DNA from: Kwoniella bestiolae CBS 10118
Lineage: Eukaryota > Basidiomycota > Tremellomycetes > Tremellales > Cryptococcaceae
Length of the DNA: 64,000 nucleotides
Reading direction: 5' to 3'
NCBI RefSeq assembly: GCF_000512585.2
Contig: NC_089243.1
Span: forward strand, 186,001-250,000
A program made the position numbers and the translations under genes. The first letter of the stretch is position 1. Each line of letters begins with the position of its first letter. The notes below the pieces were generated by a model, which saw only the letters and a program-made list of their open reading frames with translations, was not told the origin of the DNA and ran no database searches. This document shows positions 1-11,281 of the stretch, piece by piece.

Positions 1-181
1 AAAAGGGCAGCAGGTAGTGATAGTTTTGTGTATGATGGAGTATGCAACTATTGCTTTGTATTGTATCGTTGTTAGTTGGTCCTGTGCAAGTTCCCGAAGT
101 TGCATTGACAACTAGATATATACAACGTCCCCAGTGTACCCAAAATGGCCTATGTTCTGTATTTATCCGTTTATCCCTTGC

Positions 182-1851
182 CTATACTGGCTTCCCACTG
201 TGAATCGTACAACTTGAACGCGCTGTTTGATACCCATCAGCTCTTTCATCCGAGACAGGAATACACTTGGTATAACAGAAGTCAGCTGGACTCACCTGAT
301 TAGACCTGACAACAACCCAGTAAAGCATTTCATAGGTTCCTCTATTATCGGGAAGTTCAATTCGAACACGTCGTAGGCTACGTCGAGAGTCAGCCAGCTG
401 GTTCTTGGGTATGAGAGTATCAGAAAGACAGCGAAAGTAGATGGACTCACAAACAAACGCAAGATCAGATAGTAATTTCCTATTCGTCCACTTTGCTTCA
501 CTCAATTCTGCTCTCCTCTTCTCAGTCGATGAAGACGAGTTGGCAATTTTCGGTATCGTCTTAAGATGGAGTTTGTACAATCCCATGATGGTCGTGAGTA
601 GCCAGAAGCGACTAGTCATTGGAGGAATATCAGTATCGGTCTGAAACCCAAATCGACCTGATGCGGGTATCAAGCTCACTTTGCCCACACATCAGCTACG
701 TTCCCCGTCTTCTTCCCTATCAACCCCAATTTCGCCAAACAATAGATATCGTCCGACAGCGCCGAGAAAAGGTCTATAAGATGTCCTACGAGTGTTCGGG
801 GAGACATGGGTTCGTGCGATAGGAGGTCGGAGAGGGGGTGGAGGGGGTTGAGGAGGAGTAGGCATTTCCTGTATTTGTAATTGGTGTTAGCGTAGTCGTT
901 GACTTGGCAATACTTGCGAATGAGGACATGTGGTATTTGAGCAGAGAGAGAGAGAAGCGGAACCAGTTTCACCTTGTCAAAGATAATCCTGAGATGGCAA
1001 TTTTCATTCTCTTCGAATTGGATTTGAACCATGGTGATAATGGTTTTATCCTTGATATTAGCGATAGGAGGTATAAGTAGGTCCGGAGGGAGTATTGTAT
1101 ACATTTCTATGATAATGTTCACACAATTAGCATGAGGTACTTCGAAATTTGATTCGGATTAGCCAGACCAGGCTCAGGTTGTGAGCAAGAAATCTCATCG
1201 CTCGGTAATTGATGAATCTTCTTCTCCCTCTTCCTAACAAGACTCAAGGGCCAGACACGCAAAACTCACCAGCACCTTATCCCGCCCTTTACTACTATCC
1301 ATAACCCCCGCCAAAACCCTCACGCTTATCGGTCCATCGTCTTTCTTCCCTTTACCCGAACCTGAGATTGGAGGAACTGTCGACGGTAAGGGAGAAGGCG
1401 AGGTGGATAATCCCAATGCATCCAACCCGTTGGGGAGGTTATCCACATCCCAAATTACTTCTCTCTCCTTCCCCCGTCGTGTGGGGGGCGATTCGGTTCG
1501 CCAGGATGAGTCGAGCGATATGGGTGGGATACTCATTGGTATTGGTCTTGGGCTAAAATTTAGACTTGAGTTTGAAGAATGATGGAGATGATGCGAGTTT
1601 CTGTGGGACCAGGGTTGTTCAGATTCGGCTCCGATGTCTAGATGTGAGATTGAGGTCGATGTGGATGTTGAGTTGGGTGGTGAGAGGTATGGATATGGAT
1701 GTGTGGTTTTCGCAGACGATGTCGTCCAGATGTTGGTGTAGAGATGATAAGAGTATGGTAGTGACTTTGATCCTGATTGCACTTTGTGGTTGTGGATATG
1801 GTGATGATCGGTATGGATAATTGTTCTGCTTTGTACTTGAGTGTCAGCCAT
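182..1851 (-). CDS. PEX11: PEX11-family peroxisome proliferation protein
   Basis: Likely a peroxisomal membrane protein that shapes and divides peroxisomes. The first exon (1851 down to 1270) gives a long Ser/His/Pro-rich N-terminus ending in GRDKVL, the usual Pex11 N-terminal motif. Later exons (about 912-680, 611-451 and 377-296) give LFSALSDDIYCLAKLGLIG then KKTGNVADVWAN, RFWLLTTIMGLYKL and a C-terminal GLLSGLI segment, all typical of the family. I chose introns to keep these segments in one frame: donor at 679 with acceptor at 612, and donor at 450 with acceptor at 378. The start of exon 2 and the last few residues are uncertain, because two acceptors are possible near 242. The roughly 190-residue polar N-terminal extension is longer than in typical Pex11 proteins, closer to the PEX11C-like fungal type. 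It is divergent from the dynein light chain gene. Confidence 0.75.
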
Positions 1852-2180
1852 AGGTCATAGGTCACTTATGGATATAACTTAGAGGCAACAGATGGATAGA
1901 TGGATAGATGGATAGATGGATAGATGAAAGATGAAAGATGAGATAGATGATCACGAGTAAAAGTGCGAGCAGTGTAAAAGTCAAAACACCCAAAAACGCG
2001 TCAACAATGACATTTCATCTCATTCGACATTACTTGGATATAACAGCAACACAACATTCCTCATTCCTTCTGTACCAACCCCATTCACATACATACCCCG
2101 AACGAGTCGATCCTACGCAGAATAGCCAAGAGCAGACGAGACGGTATACGCCATATCAAAATATCCAACTACTTAGCGCT
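1852..2180. promoter_or_regulatory. Divergent promoter region with GATGGATA repeat
   Basis: This short stretch separates the start of the PEX11-like gene (left, minus strand) from the dynein light chain gene (right, plus strand), so it should hold both promoters. It contains an 8-bp tandem repeat and no convincing coding sequence. Confidence 0.5.
1891..1927. repeat. Microsatellite, unit GATGGATA (8 bp), about 4.5 copies
   Basis: A perfect tandem repeat of GATGGATA read directly from the sequence, followed by degenerate GATGAAA copies. It lies in the shared promoter between two divergent genes, so length variation could affect either; this is inference. Confidence 0.9.
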
Positions 2181-2921
2181 ATGTCCACCTCGAGGCGGAA
2201 CGGTGCCCTCTCTCCACCCATACCTCTCAACAGATCAGGTGCCTCCTCACCGCAGAGGCAGAAGTGAGCATCAGACTCCTTAATCCATCCTCTACAATAC
2301 CCACACAGGAAAGTCATCCGCGAGCTGATGCTTAATCATAACCGACCTTAGATTCCCCTCAGACACCCTCCGACCATATATCAAAACCCTCCTTACCAAG
2401 ACTCTGTCCAATGCGAGCTGGGATCCGGTGGATAAGAGCAAGAATGCAGCGTACAGTAAAGATATCTCAGAGGTGGGCTTAGTTCTATATACCTACGTCT
2501 ATCAACGCCGAACAGACTAAAAGGATGTAATGTTGACATTGGTGCTGGTGGTGTTGGTAGAGGGTCAAGCAGCGTATGATCGAGATTGAACCTAGGGGAT
2601 TCAAGTATATCGTGAGTCTGTTCATAACCTTCCTCAAATATATATATGTATATACTACATAGGGAGCTTACTGATACTGATGTTTTGGGAACGTATATAG
2701 GTAACCACAACATTATCAGAGAATGCAGGACAAGCGGGTCGGTAAGTGCCCCATCTGCCCATCGCATGCTATACCTATACACCTTCGGCTGACCATTATA
2801 TGCGATTGTCCATAACAGCGCAGACATGTCATGTCATTGGGAAGATACAGACGCAGCCATCCAGGAGATGTTCAGTAATGTGTGTAGAGTCATCGCCTTT
2901 ACAATACAACATAAAGCTTAG
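2181..2921 (+). CDS. Tctex1-type dynein light chain
   Basis: A small protein of the Tctex1/DYNLT family, a light chain that binds the dynein intermediate chain and links cargo. Five exons fit one frame: 2181-2263, 2352-2472, 2561-2611, 2701-2741 and 2819-2921. Exon 1 encodes a basic Ser/Pro-rich leader (MSTSRRNGALSPPIP). Exons 2 and 3 give the helical half (LRPYIKTLLTKTLSNASWDP and RVKQRMIEIEPRGFKYI). Exons 4 and 5 give the beta-strand half (VTTTLSENAGQA and CHWEDTDAAIQEMFSN), which is the Tctex1 signature. It ends in a short strand and stop at 2919. The first acceptor could also be at 2309, but that leads to a stop. The product is about 100 residues, near the family length. Confidence 0.8.
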
Positions 2922-3486
2922 AGCTGATTTTTTATTATACGGATATCATTCATAGGAGTCAATCATCTTCGTCTGTCTGGCATTCGCCGTCCGACTTCCA
3001 TAATCACTCGTCCCCTTCACACTCATGGATCCTCCAAGATCATTGCCAGGTATACCACCTATATGACCCCCAAGAATATATCCACCTTTAATTTCCTCAT
3101 AATGTAATATGTATACTACCAGCACTCGATAATCTCATATGTATAATCATTACAACCTCCTAACATGCATCTGCAACCCAAGGGAAACCGAGATTTCAGT
3201 TTCAGAGAAATGGCAAGTGGAGACATCAATATATAGGCTGCATATCACCACATATCTTATCAAGTCGAAATGGGTTGGAGGGGGGGGGTCTTAAAGATAC
3301 AGGACACGTATAACAGATAAGTTGAATTCGGCGACAAGGACCCCAAATGGGTAAACGAAGGATTATATAGTATAGTGATAAAAGGGTAAAATGGTACATG
3401 AACGTGTATAATGTAAATGTAGAAATATAATATAGATTGATCATCCCCCTCTTCTTCCGCTTCACCTGCGGCGGGAGAACGGAAGA
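2922..3486. other. Intergenic, convergent 3' ends
   Basis: The region lies between the ends of the dynein light chain gene and the ATF1-like gene, which run toward each other. It should hold both 3' untranslated regions. It includes a run of nine G at 3281-3289. I see no coding signal. Confidence 0.6.
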
Positions 3487-5986
3487 CTATCGGATAGGTC
3501 GTCCATAAGCTGTGGGAATCGCCAACCCACAATCCCGATGTTGCATCAATATCGCCGTCAATCTTCCTACCTCCTCGTGCATCGACTGTATAGTCTGTTG
3601 TAATCGTTCGTTCTCAATCGTCAATCCCTCGACTTTACCTTGCAGTTCGTTCAACCACGCTTTCTTACGTTGACGACATTTGAGAGCGGCTAGGTAAAAT
3701 ACATTTAATCAGCTATGTCATCTATTTGGTATCCAGTGCAGAGAACAGCTTACCCTGCCTATTACGTTCCAAGAAATTCTTCCTCTTATCCTCCTCAGTC
3801 TCAGGCTTACCATCATTCCCACCATCATATTTCCCCCCATCGTCATCCGAGTCTCCCGAATCTATGCTCTCCTGCTTGGCAGATTTGGGCGGTGTATTAT
3901 CCTGAGGTGGAACCGTACCCGTACCAGACAGAGAATTCTTCTTTCCCTTCTTGGCGGGTTTGTTGGCTGATCCAGGTCCAACATCCGATTTCCTCTTCTG
4001 TCCAGCTTGAGCTCCGTTCGCTCCCTTTGGACCTCTACCTCTCACTGGCGTACCGCCTCTACCCTCTTCCTCACGCTTCGAGAGTTCCTGGTGTGCCTGG
4101 GACAACAAGAATAACCCGTTGGCAGCTTGCGACGCGGCGTTGGCGCTCTGCTGGGCGTAGTCTACATGAGGCATTGGCACAGGAACAGCACCGGGATGAG
4201 GCGGTCCCATGGCTGAAGCGAAATACTGTGGACCAGGCTGAGGTCCAGAATTGGCTCGTGCCATCTCACCAAACACGCCGGTGAGCGCTGACAGGGTATT
4301 CGGGGTGATGGTCTCTTGCGGTATCTCATTCTGCGAGTTGTTATGAGGTAATCCGTGATGTTGCTGCAAGTGAGGGGGAATGGCCGAAGGGGGTTGTAAG
4401 TTATGTCCGTCGCCAGGCATAGGTCCTGGATGACCGTTCGCTGCTGCAGCAGCCGCTACATCGCTACCTTCGGCAAGAGGTGTTGAATTGGTGATACTGT
4501 TGAGGAAAGCAGCGGTGTTGGGCGATGGCATGGCGAGAGCACCGAGACCAGGTCCCATGAATGAGTTGTAACCGGCAGGAGTGAAACCAGATCCGGTTCC
4601 AGGTGTGAACCCGGTTCTGAAGCCCGTCGACTCGAAAGCTGCGTTACCTTCGTTTGGATGTCCGTTGGGTTCGTTGGATCCTCCAGCACGGGCATGAGCG
4701 TTGTTCGGCTGAGGATTGCCGTTTTGTGGTCCAGCGAGCATGGCCGGACTCAGCGGACCGGAGCGGAGGGAGTTGGCGAGCCAAGGGAACTGACTTGGAT
4801 CGGCTGCTGCTGGACTCGTTAGTGATGACAAAGGTGGCAAGGCGTTATGTCGAGTACTGGTAGCGTCGGTGCCACGAGGAGGGGTTGTTCTGTCTTCAGA
4901 GAGGGAAGAGCTAGAGTGATGGGATGATCGAGAGAAAGACTGTTCAAAGGGGTTTGGTTCTTGGTCGAATCGAGATCGGATACCGGAACCAGGTCGGATG
5001 GGAGGTCGTTGAGGGTTATCGCCCCCGTTTGATTCGGGATTTGGTGGTGGCCCAAGTGGTTCGCCAACTGCTTTGGGAGATTTGGCTGTAAGAGGTAGGT
5101 TGATATGGTTGAAAGGTGTTATGATGGATGTTAATGGCGTCGAGGTGACATCGTCATCGAGGTCGACAATGAGGTCGCAATTGATAAGCGAAGTGAGTGG
5201 CAGAGGTACAGGGGAAGCAGGTGTTGAAAACGATGGGACAAAAGTGGTCAGTGGGTCGAGAGGGAAGCATGGCGCAGGGGACAAGAAACCGTCGTGACGT
5301 ATGATGGAAGGTGGAACAATGGACAAAAGAGAAGGAGAAGCAAAGGTTACTGCGTCAGCGACTTGTTTCATTTGTATTTTTGAGAGAGGGTGATATGATA
5401 GAGAAGATGGGGTATATAAGATCAAGAGTGTCTGAACAAGGGTTGGTTAAGTATCCCCTCGAGAGATACTATGATGTATTATCGAGTCGGAAGACATGGT
5501 AATCTCCATTGATCTCGTAAGAAGCGACAGTCGCAATGAAAGGAGATCCACTGCTCATGACATGTCTCAAGGCAGTATGAGGGGTGTGATGAATGGAGGG
5601 GATATGTTGGTAGTGGTCCAACAGAGAAAGTCGACTCACCATCCCCGTTCTCCCTCTTGACTTCACCCTTTTCTTCCACTGGAGTAGCTTCGGATACTGT
5701 CACCTTGGCTACTGGTTTGTCGGTGTTTGCGTTGTCAGCTTTTATGGATGCTGTTGAATTCGGTTTTGAATCTGTTGGTCTGATAGTAGCTGAAGAAGAA
5801 GGTGGACGAGAGACTAGAAAGTAGGTAGGTCGTACAGATTAGTTGTCATTTCGGTATATTTACTCAATGATGTCATCGAGGTATCGCGCAAAGTGAAAGT
5901 TGATTTTCGAAAATGTTTGTACACTCACTGCTGCCAGAGGATGAATTGGATGGTAAGAGAGGTGGTGCTTGTGCTACAGCTGCCAT
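3487..5986 (-). CDS. ATF1: ATF/CREB-type bZIP transcription factor (Atf1-like)
   Basis: Nuclear stress regulator of the Atf1/ATF2 family, usually a target of the Hog1/Sty1 MAP kinase. The C-terminal bZIP is split by an intron (3753-3690). KRKNFLERNRQ is followed by AALKCRQRKKAWLNELQ, the family's near-invariant basic region, and then a leucine zipper; stop at 3487. The central exon (5085-3754) carries EPNPFEQSF, the conserved N-terminal element of Atf1 proteins, within long Pro/Gln/Asn-rich sequence. Upstream exons start at 5986 (MAAVAQAPPLLPS) and continue near 5816-5640 (ending KRENGD). Joining GD to AKSPK across a roughly 550-nt intron preserves frame. That intron is unusually long for this window and is open in the same frame for about 110 codons, so an alternative N-terminus is possible. 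Confidence 0.9.
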
Positions 5987-7083
5987 CTTGTATAGAAGCT
6001 ATTGCACGTAGATGCTTTTGAGTTGACAAGAAAAAGACAGACCAATGGAGATTGGTAAGCTTATTGTGTGATGTCGGAATGGTATGTAATCTAACACCCT
6101 GATATCACCAATACAATGCTATGTATGCTATGCAGGGGATAAGGGGGGTTTCGTTGGTATTTTGTTTTATGATGTATGACTTGAAGCAGAGATGAGATGA
6201 GATGGGATCGCAGTCTGAATGAAGATGAAGAGGATGGATGCCCTGGAGATGAGCGATGAGCGATGGAAGGGAGTGGCGAGACATGCAGCAAGAGCAGGAT
6301 CGAGAATAGCAAGGTGGGATATGAAAGCACGTTAGTCAGTACTCAATTGCAAATTCATATAGCATGGCATATAGAGAGAGGTAGGATAGGTAGACGATTG
6401 ATGCGGAGTGGTATATTGATGGACCTCGATGATGGATGGTTTTATCCATCCGTCCTTTCCCCTTGTTTGACAAGATGGAACAGTATTTTCTTTTCCATAA
6501 ACAGTTGTGAAGATGAACAAGTAAGAAACCTTACTCACCTTTTTGATGTGGGTGACGGTGGTCTGCCTATGACCTATGACCTATGACGGGATGTGTCTCG
6601 ATAGTAGTGAGAGTGAGAGCGTATAGTGGATGATACAGTATACAGTACAAAGTGATATGATGATGAAAATAAAAGAGGAATGACGTCGAGAAAGTGGGAT
6701 ATGACCTCACTGTCACCTACCTGTGCTCTGGCTGTTTTTGCTTAGTCAAGCGAAAATTGCAGAAAAAATAAACAAAAAGAAGAAAATTGCAAATTACCAT
6801 TATTCTGAAACTCGATTTATTGCATTTTATCCCAATCGCTCCGTGTGCCTGTTGTCCTTCTGACACCGAAAGGCAAGTTGCGCGCCTGACCTTTGCAATC
6901 CTAAGCCTCGTGCGCCTTGTTTTACCTCGTGGCATCACGCGAAGTCGAGGTTGAGATAGATGTTGATGCTACGTGTATAGGTGAGAGTCAAAGAAGGTTG
7001 GTTAGGTAGGTGGTCATGACTTATACCTAGCAAACCAAACCACATACACCTTCACCTGCTAAGCTACAGCAAAGCACGCAACA
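5987..7083. promoter_or_regulatory. Divergent promoter of ATF1-like gene and coatomer zeta gene
   Basis: About 1.1 kb separates the two divergent start codons. It contains CCTATGA tandem copies near 6567-6586 and a CRE-like octamer at 6681. Only short, unconvincing open frames are present. Confidence 0.5.
6681..6688 (+). promoter_or_regulatory. CRE-like site TGACGTCG
   Basis: One base from the consensus CRE (TGACGTCA) bound by ATF/CREB bZIP factors. It lies 695 bp upstream of the ATF1-like start and 396 bp upstream of the coatomer gene start. Autoregulation is possible, but a 7/8 match can arise by chance. Confidence 0.35.
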
Positions 7084-8320
7084 ATGACAATCGTGAGATA
7101 TCCCCCCTCCTTACTCGCACATGCTATCCTATAAGCAGAGATCAAAGCTAACATCTCCACCAATCTCACAGTCCAACCTATCCCTCTACACCGTCACCGC
7201 CCTCCTCATACTCGATGCAGAGGGTCAAAGGGTCCTCGCGAAATACTACAACCCACCTCATCAGAGCAATCCTTCGAGCGGGATAGTGAATGATCTGGGT
7301 GTGGGTGCAGGTGGACCGGGGATGGGAGGGTTGATAAGTCTGAAGGAGCAGAAGGCGTTTGAGAAGAGCGTGTTTGAGAAGATCCGAAGGGGTGGGGGTA
7401 AGTGCTTCATTCATTCGCCAACGATATGGAATATATCATCTCTTTCTTCCATGCTTTGTCGTGATGTCCTGACATCATTGTCGTTCATGTGACATTCGAT
7501 CAAGGACAACACTCCCTTTCTCACAGTGCCATTCAATACGAACAATCACATCCTATCTCCTTCATCCCATAAATCCTATCATGTGTATCCCAGCTAATCA
7601 CCACAACACAGGCGAAATACATCCCCTCCCCCCACACCTAATCATAACCCGCACCATAGTCGACCTCCACTTCATCATTGTCGGTCCCCTCTCCAGCTCC
7701 AACGAACTGATGTTGAATCAGACCCTAAGCGCTTTCACAGATAGCGTCCACCTCTTACTCAGGGGTCAGATCGAGAAGAGGAATGTGTTGGAGGGGTTGG
7801 ATTTGGTTTTGTTAGCTGCTGATGAGACTGTTGATGACGGGTGAGTTGGTTCAGCTGTACCCGACAATATTTAGTGGGCTGGGTGTAATTGGGGAGTACC
7901 GGTGTATGAGCAGTGAACGTTGATGAGGTGCGGAGGAACAACCAGCAAAGACGTTGGGGATCATTTCGAGGGACGGTCGTTGTTGATACGCTAGACATAG
8001 CTATGCTAACATTCCTTCGACTTACCCAGGATCATCCTCGAAACGGACGCAGCGGCAATTGCAGCCCGTGTATCACGACCTAAAGCAGATACCACCGATA
8101 TAGTGATCAACGAGCAAACGTTGATGAACGCTTGTGAGTGGTTCCTCCCTAACCTACTTCCTGCTCGTTCCTCTCTTTCACATCATCAAGTGTCTCTATC
8201 TTCACGGTTCATCAACTACTTTTCCTTTCGGACTTGCGATACGACTCTCATGCTGACCCTGACGCGTTACTAGACACCTCGTTCCGAGATAAGGTCTCAC
8301 AAAGGATCCAGCAATTATAG
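7084..8320 (+). CDS. RET3: Coatomer subunit zeta (COPI)
   Basis: Small subunit of the COPI coat that acts in retrograde Golgi-to-ER transport. Exons: 7084-7092 (MTI only), 7172-7397, 7612-7840, 8030-8133 and 8274-8320. The joined frame gives the longin-fold zeta sequence: SLYTVTALLILDAEGQRVLA and KYYNPP, then FEKSVFEKIRR, then HLIITRTIVDLHFIIVG and ELMLNQTLSAFTDSVHLLLR, then GLDLVLLAADETVDDG, ending in DAAAIAARVS and SQRIQQL. All four introns keep phase. The start was chosen because the nine-base first exon supplies the only Met in frame before a GTGAGA donor. It is close to the normal size, about 200 residues. Confidence 0.93.
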
Positions 8321-8878
8321 TGTGCCGGTGTGGACTAAGTTTGGGATGGTAATTCCGGAGAGGATGATAGGATCGCAATGAGACTTGAAGAGAGTGGAGA
8401 CAGTTGCAGGTGATAGATCACAGGGTAGCTCGTGGTGCGAGCAATGAGCGAGATCATTATTGTATACAACAAGAGTAGAAGCGATTGAAATTCAGTCTAT
8501 ATACCCCTTTATGCAGAAGATATCTTCATTATACGACCTTGCACCACGCAATTCGTCGATGCTCCCATCGGATCCCAGCTCTACTACCAATCAGATGAAT
8601 GGGCAACTGTATAGCATGATGCATAATGCATGATGAGCGATATTGCATAGGCAGTAATATATAGTATGGTATAACGTATAATACATAGATATCTCCTTCG
8701 AAAAGAATCTTTTATCCTATCGATACAGTTTAGAGCTCGATCCCTCCTGATAGTTTGCAGTGAATAGTCCGTATATACAGAGTTAAAAGGGGAAATCAAA
8801 ACGAAATGAAAGCGAGACCAAGGTGTTTCTTCCTTCCTTCCTACTGTCTCGTCTTGTCTCGTATGTAACTTTCAGACC
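8321..8878. other. Intergenic, convergent 3' ends
   Basis: This lies between the ends of the coatomer zeta gene and the GPI-anchored protein gene. The sequence is AT-rich with a TTCCTTCCTTCC tract near 8828. No coding signal was seen. Confidence 0.6.
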
Positions 8879-9620
8879 CTAGATCAAAAACGAAACCACC
8901 GCCCCAAAAACCCCCAGCCCCAAGACCCTCTCCATCCCCATCATCTCCATCCTTCCCATCGCCCCCGAGCTGGTAGAGTTTCCGGTATCAGACGCAGCAG
9001 CCACCATCACCCCGCTCGCGCTCGCCGAACCTGTTGCCAGTCTATTGCTCCCTGCCGTAGCTGTACCAGTGGCGGTGTTGAGGCTGTTGGTAAGTAATGA
9101 AAGTGTGGTAGAAGGGGTGGGGTTGAATGCGGCTGATTGGCCTTGACTTAGGGATTGGAGTGATTCGGTATCGTCTTCGTCTTCGTCAGAGGTGGATGGG
9201 TAGAAGGGCGAGATGATCTGATCTTCTTCCGAGGCTGAGCTTGAGAGGGAGGGGGAAGTACCGGTCAGGGTCGTGCTGGGTTCAGAAGCCGAAGCGGAGG
9301 GTTGGAACATTATCAGTGAAGTGAGGGTTGATCTGTATACCAGTCACAATGACATCAGCCCTCGTCCCGGTCATCATTCTCATATTAACAAGTAGATAGT
9401 TCGGGTAGGCGAACCGCACTCACGTATCCTTCTCACCGGCCACGCTGGTCCCTACAAACCCCGTATCTCCGGTACCGAACGCTCTCTTGATGAAACTTTG
9501 GATGTGAGGTGGAGGGTTGATAGGATGTCTTGCAGATTCGGGTTGAGGTTGAGGTTGGGGTTGGGGGAGGGAGAATGCGATGGGGAGGAGCGGGAGGGAG
9601 AGGATATAGATGAGTTTCAT
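8879..9620 (-). CDS. Predicted GPI-anchored Ser/Thr-rich surface protein
   Basis: A short secreted protein without a recognised catalytic domain. Exon 1 (9620-9424) starts with a clear signal peptide (MKLIYILSLPLLPIAFSLP) followed by a QPQPQPQP repeat. Exon 2 (9332-8879) is rich in Ser, Thr, Ala and Asp/Glu and ends in a hydrophobic tail (VLGLGVFGAVVSFLI) preceded by small residues. This is the layout of a GPI anchor signal. The join aca|tca keeps frame. The product is about 215 residues and likely heavily O-mannosylated at the cell wall or plasma membrane. No homologous family is recognised. Confidence 0.7.
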
Positions 9621-11281
9621 CGTAATGTGGCTTGTAAATGAGTGTGAGTGTGTGGGATGAATATGAATGTGAGTTAGGTAGGTACCCAGACTCTTTTTTT
9701 TGGTATCGAGGGGGATAATGAGTGAATTCGTGTTTGTTACTCTTATAGCGATCGGTACGAAAAGAGAAGGGAGAAGAGGAATGTAAGCGTTGTTATATAT
9801 CACTGATATCTGAAATGGTTGAGAAAGTAGAAGTCAACATCCCATCGACGATATCAGCACGTCCCTCCTCACCATCACAGTGGTAGTAGCTCAGCACTAC
9901 ACTATACCACCATATTAAACAAACTAGTAAACAAGCAAAGGTATCAATCAAAGGAATCTCAGAACACACTACCTCCTTTAGCATCATTTCGAAACGTCTA
10001 ATCGAACCTAATATTTACCTAATCGGGGAATTTTTGTCAGTTTCATACGTTGTATGGATCAGGGTGGTACTATAATTTACCCCTTGCCCTTTTCAGCTGG
10101 TTTGGATGAAGTGTTTCTTGGCGTGTATCGTTCATTCGTAATATGGCTTAGCTGGGCTATGCAAGTGGTGTTACCAAGACTAGTGGGATGTATGGCAATG
10201 GACGATATAAGCATCGACCGTTGTGATAGTGTACAGTCCCATATCAACACGTCTTGGTCTCGCAGCCTGTTGAAGAGCTAGCATATCTACAATAAATGGT
10301 AGAGCTCGTAGCTTGAAACTGATGGTTGAGACTAGTATATCATGTCGGCCGCGAAAAGGCAATGCGTGACATTTACAGTGACGACACTATCTTAGCTGGA
10401 AGTATTTGTCGAACACCGTAGGCAATCAAGCGCATCCAAGAGGTGCAAAATCAGTCACCACATCCTCCGGCTGAAGATGCGCAGACTGAAGGTATTCAAC
10501 GATCCACCTATTCCTTGCTCTTGCTCTGATCTCATTGGCGACAATCGTAGAGCCAAGAAGATAGCTAGGAGCTGACCCTCTGGTCGAACGGCGGCTTGAC
10601 ATGAGATGATTCAAATCATTGGTCGTGCTCGATTTCAGGTCGGGATATCACTCACTGAAATAGAGAATAATCTCGCATCATCGATTCGACCTCTCGACAT
10701 GCACAAGAAAGCTCGCGTACTGAGAATGAAGCCGATACCCCTTCACCCACATGCATTCACCAATCCCTTTAGAGCTCTATCACAAGTTCAACAATCCTCC
10801 ACCGAAAATAAAAACACCGCGTCGGTCAATCGTCTCAAATCAAGTTCCGCCCATTCCCCCAAGTTCCGGCCGAGTCCCTGAACCTGAACAACCTCCACAG
10901 TGAACGACCACTTGACATTCATTTTCATTCTCTTATCTCTCTTCATGATTGCATATATCGCTGGGCTTACTTACTGAGAGGTTTCGCAGGTCGGAATCAT
11001 ACGTATTGCGCAATTTGTTCTTGTGTCAAAAGCATGTGCTCGTTCAGGAGCTTATCAAGTGATGTTTCTGAGAAATTGCAATTGCAAGTCGGTCATATGC
11101 GATAGCATCCAGTCTGATAGGTATATAAGTATTGTGAGATGGGATTTTTTTCGTCTTCTTTCTTTCCCTCTGATTTCCAGCACATTCATATCTGACAAAG
11201 CATAACATTTACTGTACATACTCATCTTGTCTATACTTAACCTCTTATCGTGATATAGTGATATTTTACACCATATACAAC
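9621..11281. promoter_or_regulatory. Divergent promoter region, 1.7 kb
   Basis: The region lies between the GPI protein start (minus) and the dehydrogenase start (plus). Short open frames occur at 10054-10281, 10426-10614 and 10606-10881, but none resembles a known family or joins convincingly by splice sites. The minus-strand frame at 10426-10614 is the most protein-like. Otherwise nothing identifiable. Confidence 0.4.

Noticed and set aside
3715..4284. 189-codon plus-strand frame
   Set aside because: It is antisense to the central exon of the ATF1-like gene, whose bZIP and EPNPFEQSF motifs fix the coding strand.
4757..4763. CGGACCG sites in coding DNA (also near 11926) and elsewhere (14175, 23078)
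   Set aside because: These are outside cluster promoters; kept as evidence that the 7-mer also occurs by chance, not as regulatory sites.
9540..9570. Short tandem repeat of GGTTGA/GGTTGG
   Set aside because: It is the coding sequence of the Gln-Pro repeat in the GPI-anchored protein, not an independent element.
10606..10881. 91-codon plus-strand frame
   Set aside because: No family likeness and no supporting splice pattern; lies in a promoter region.
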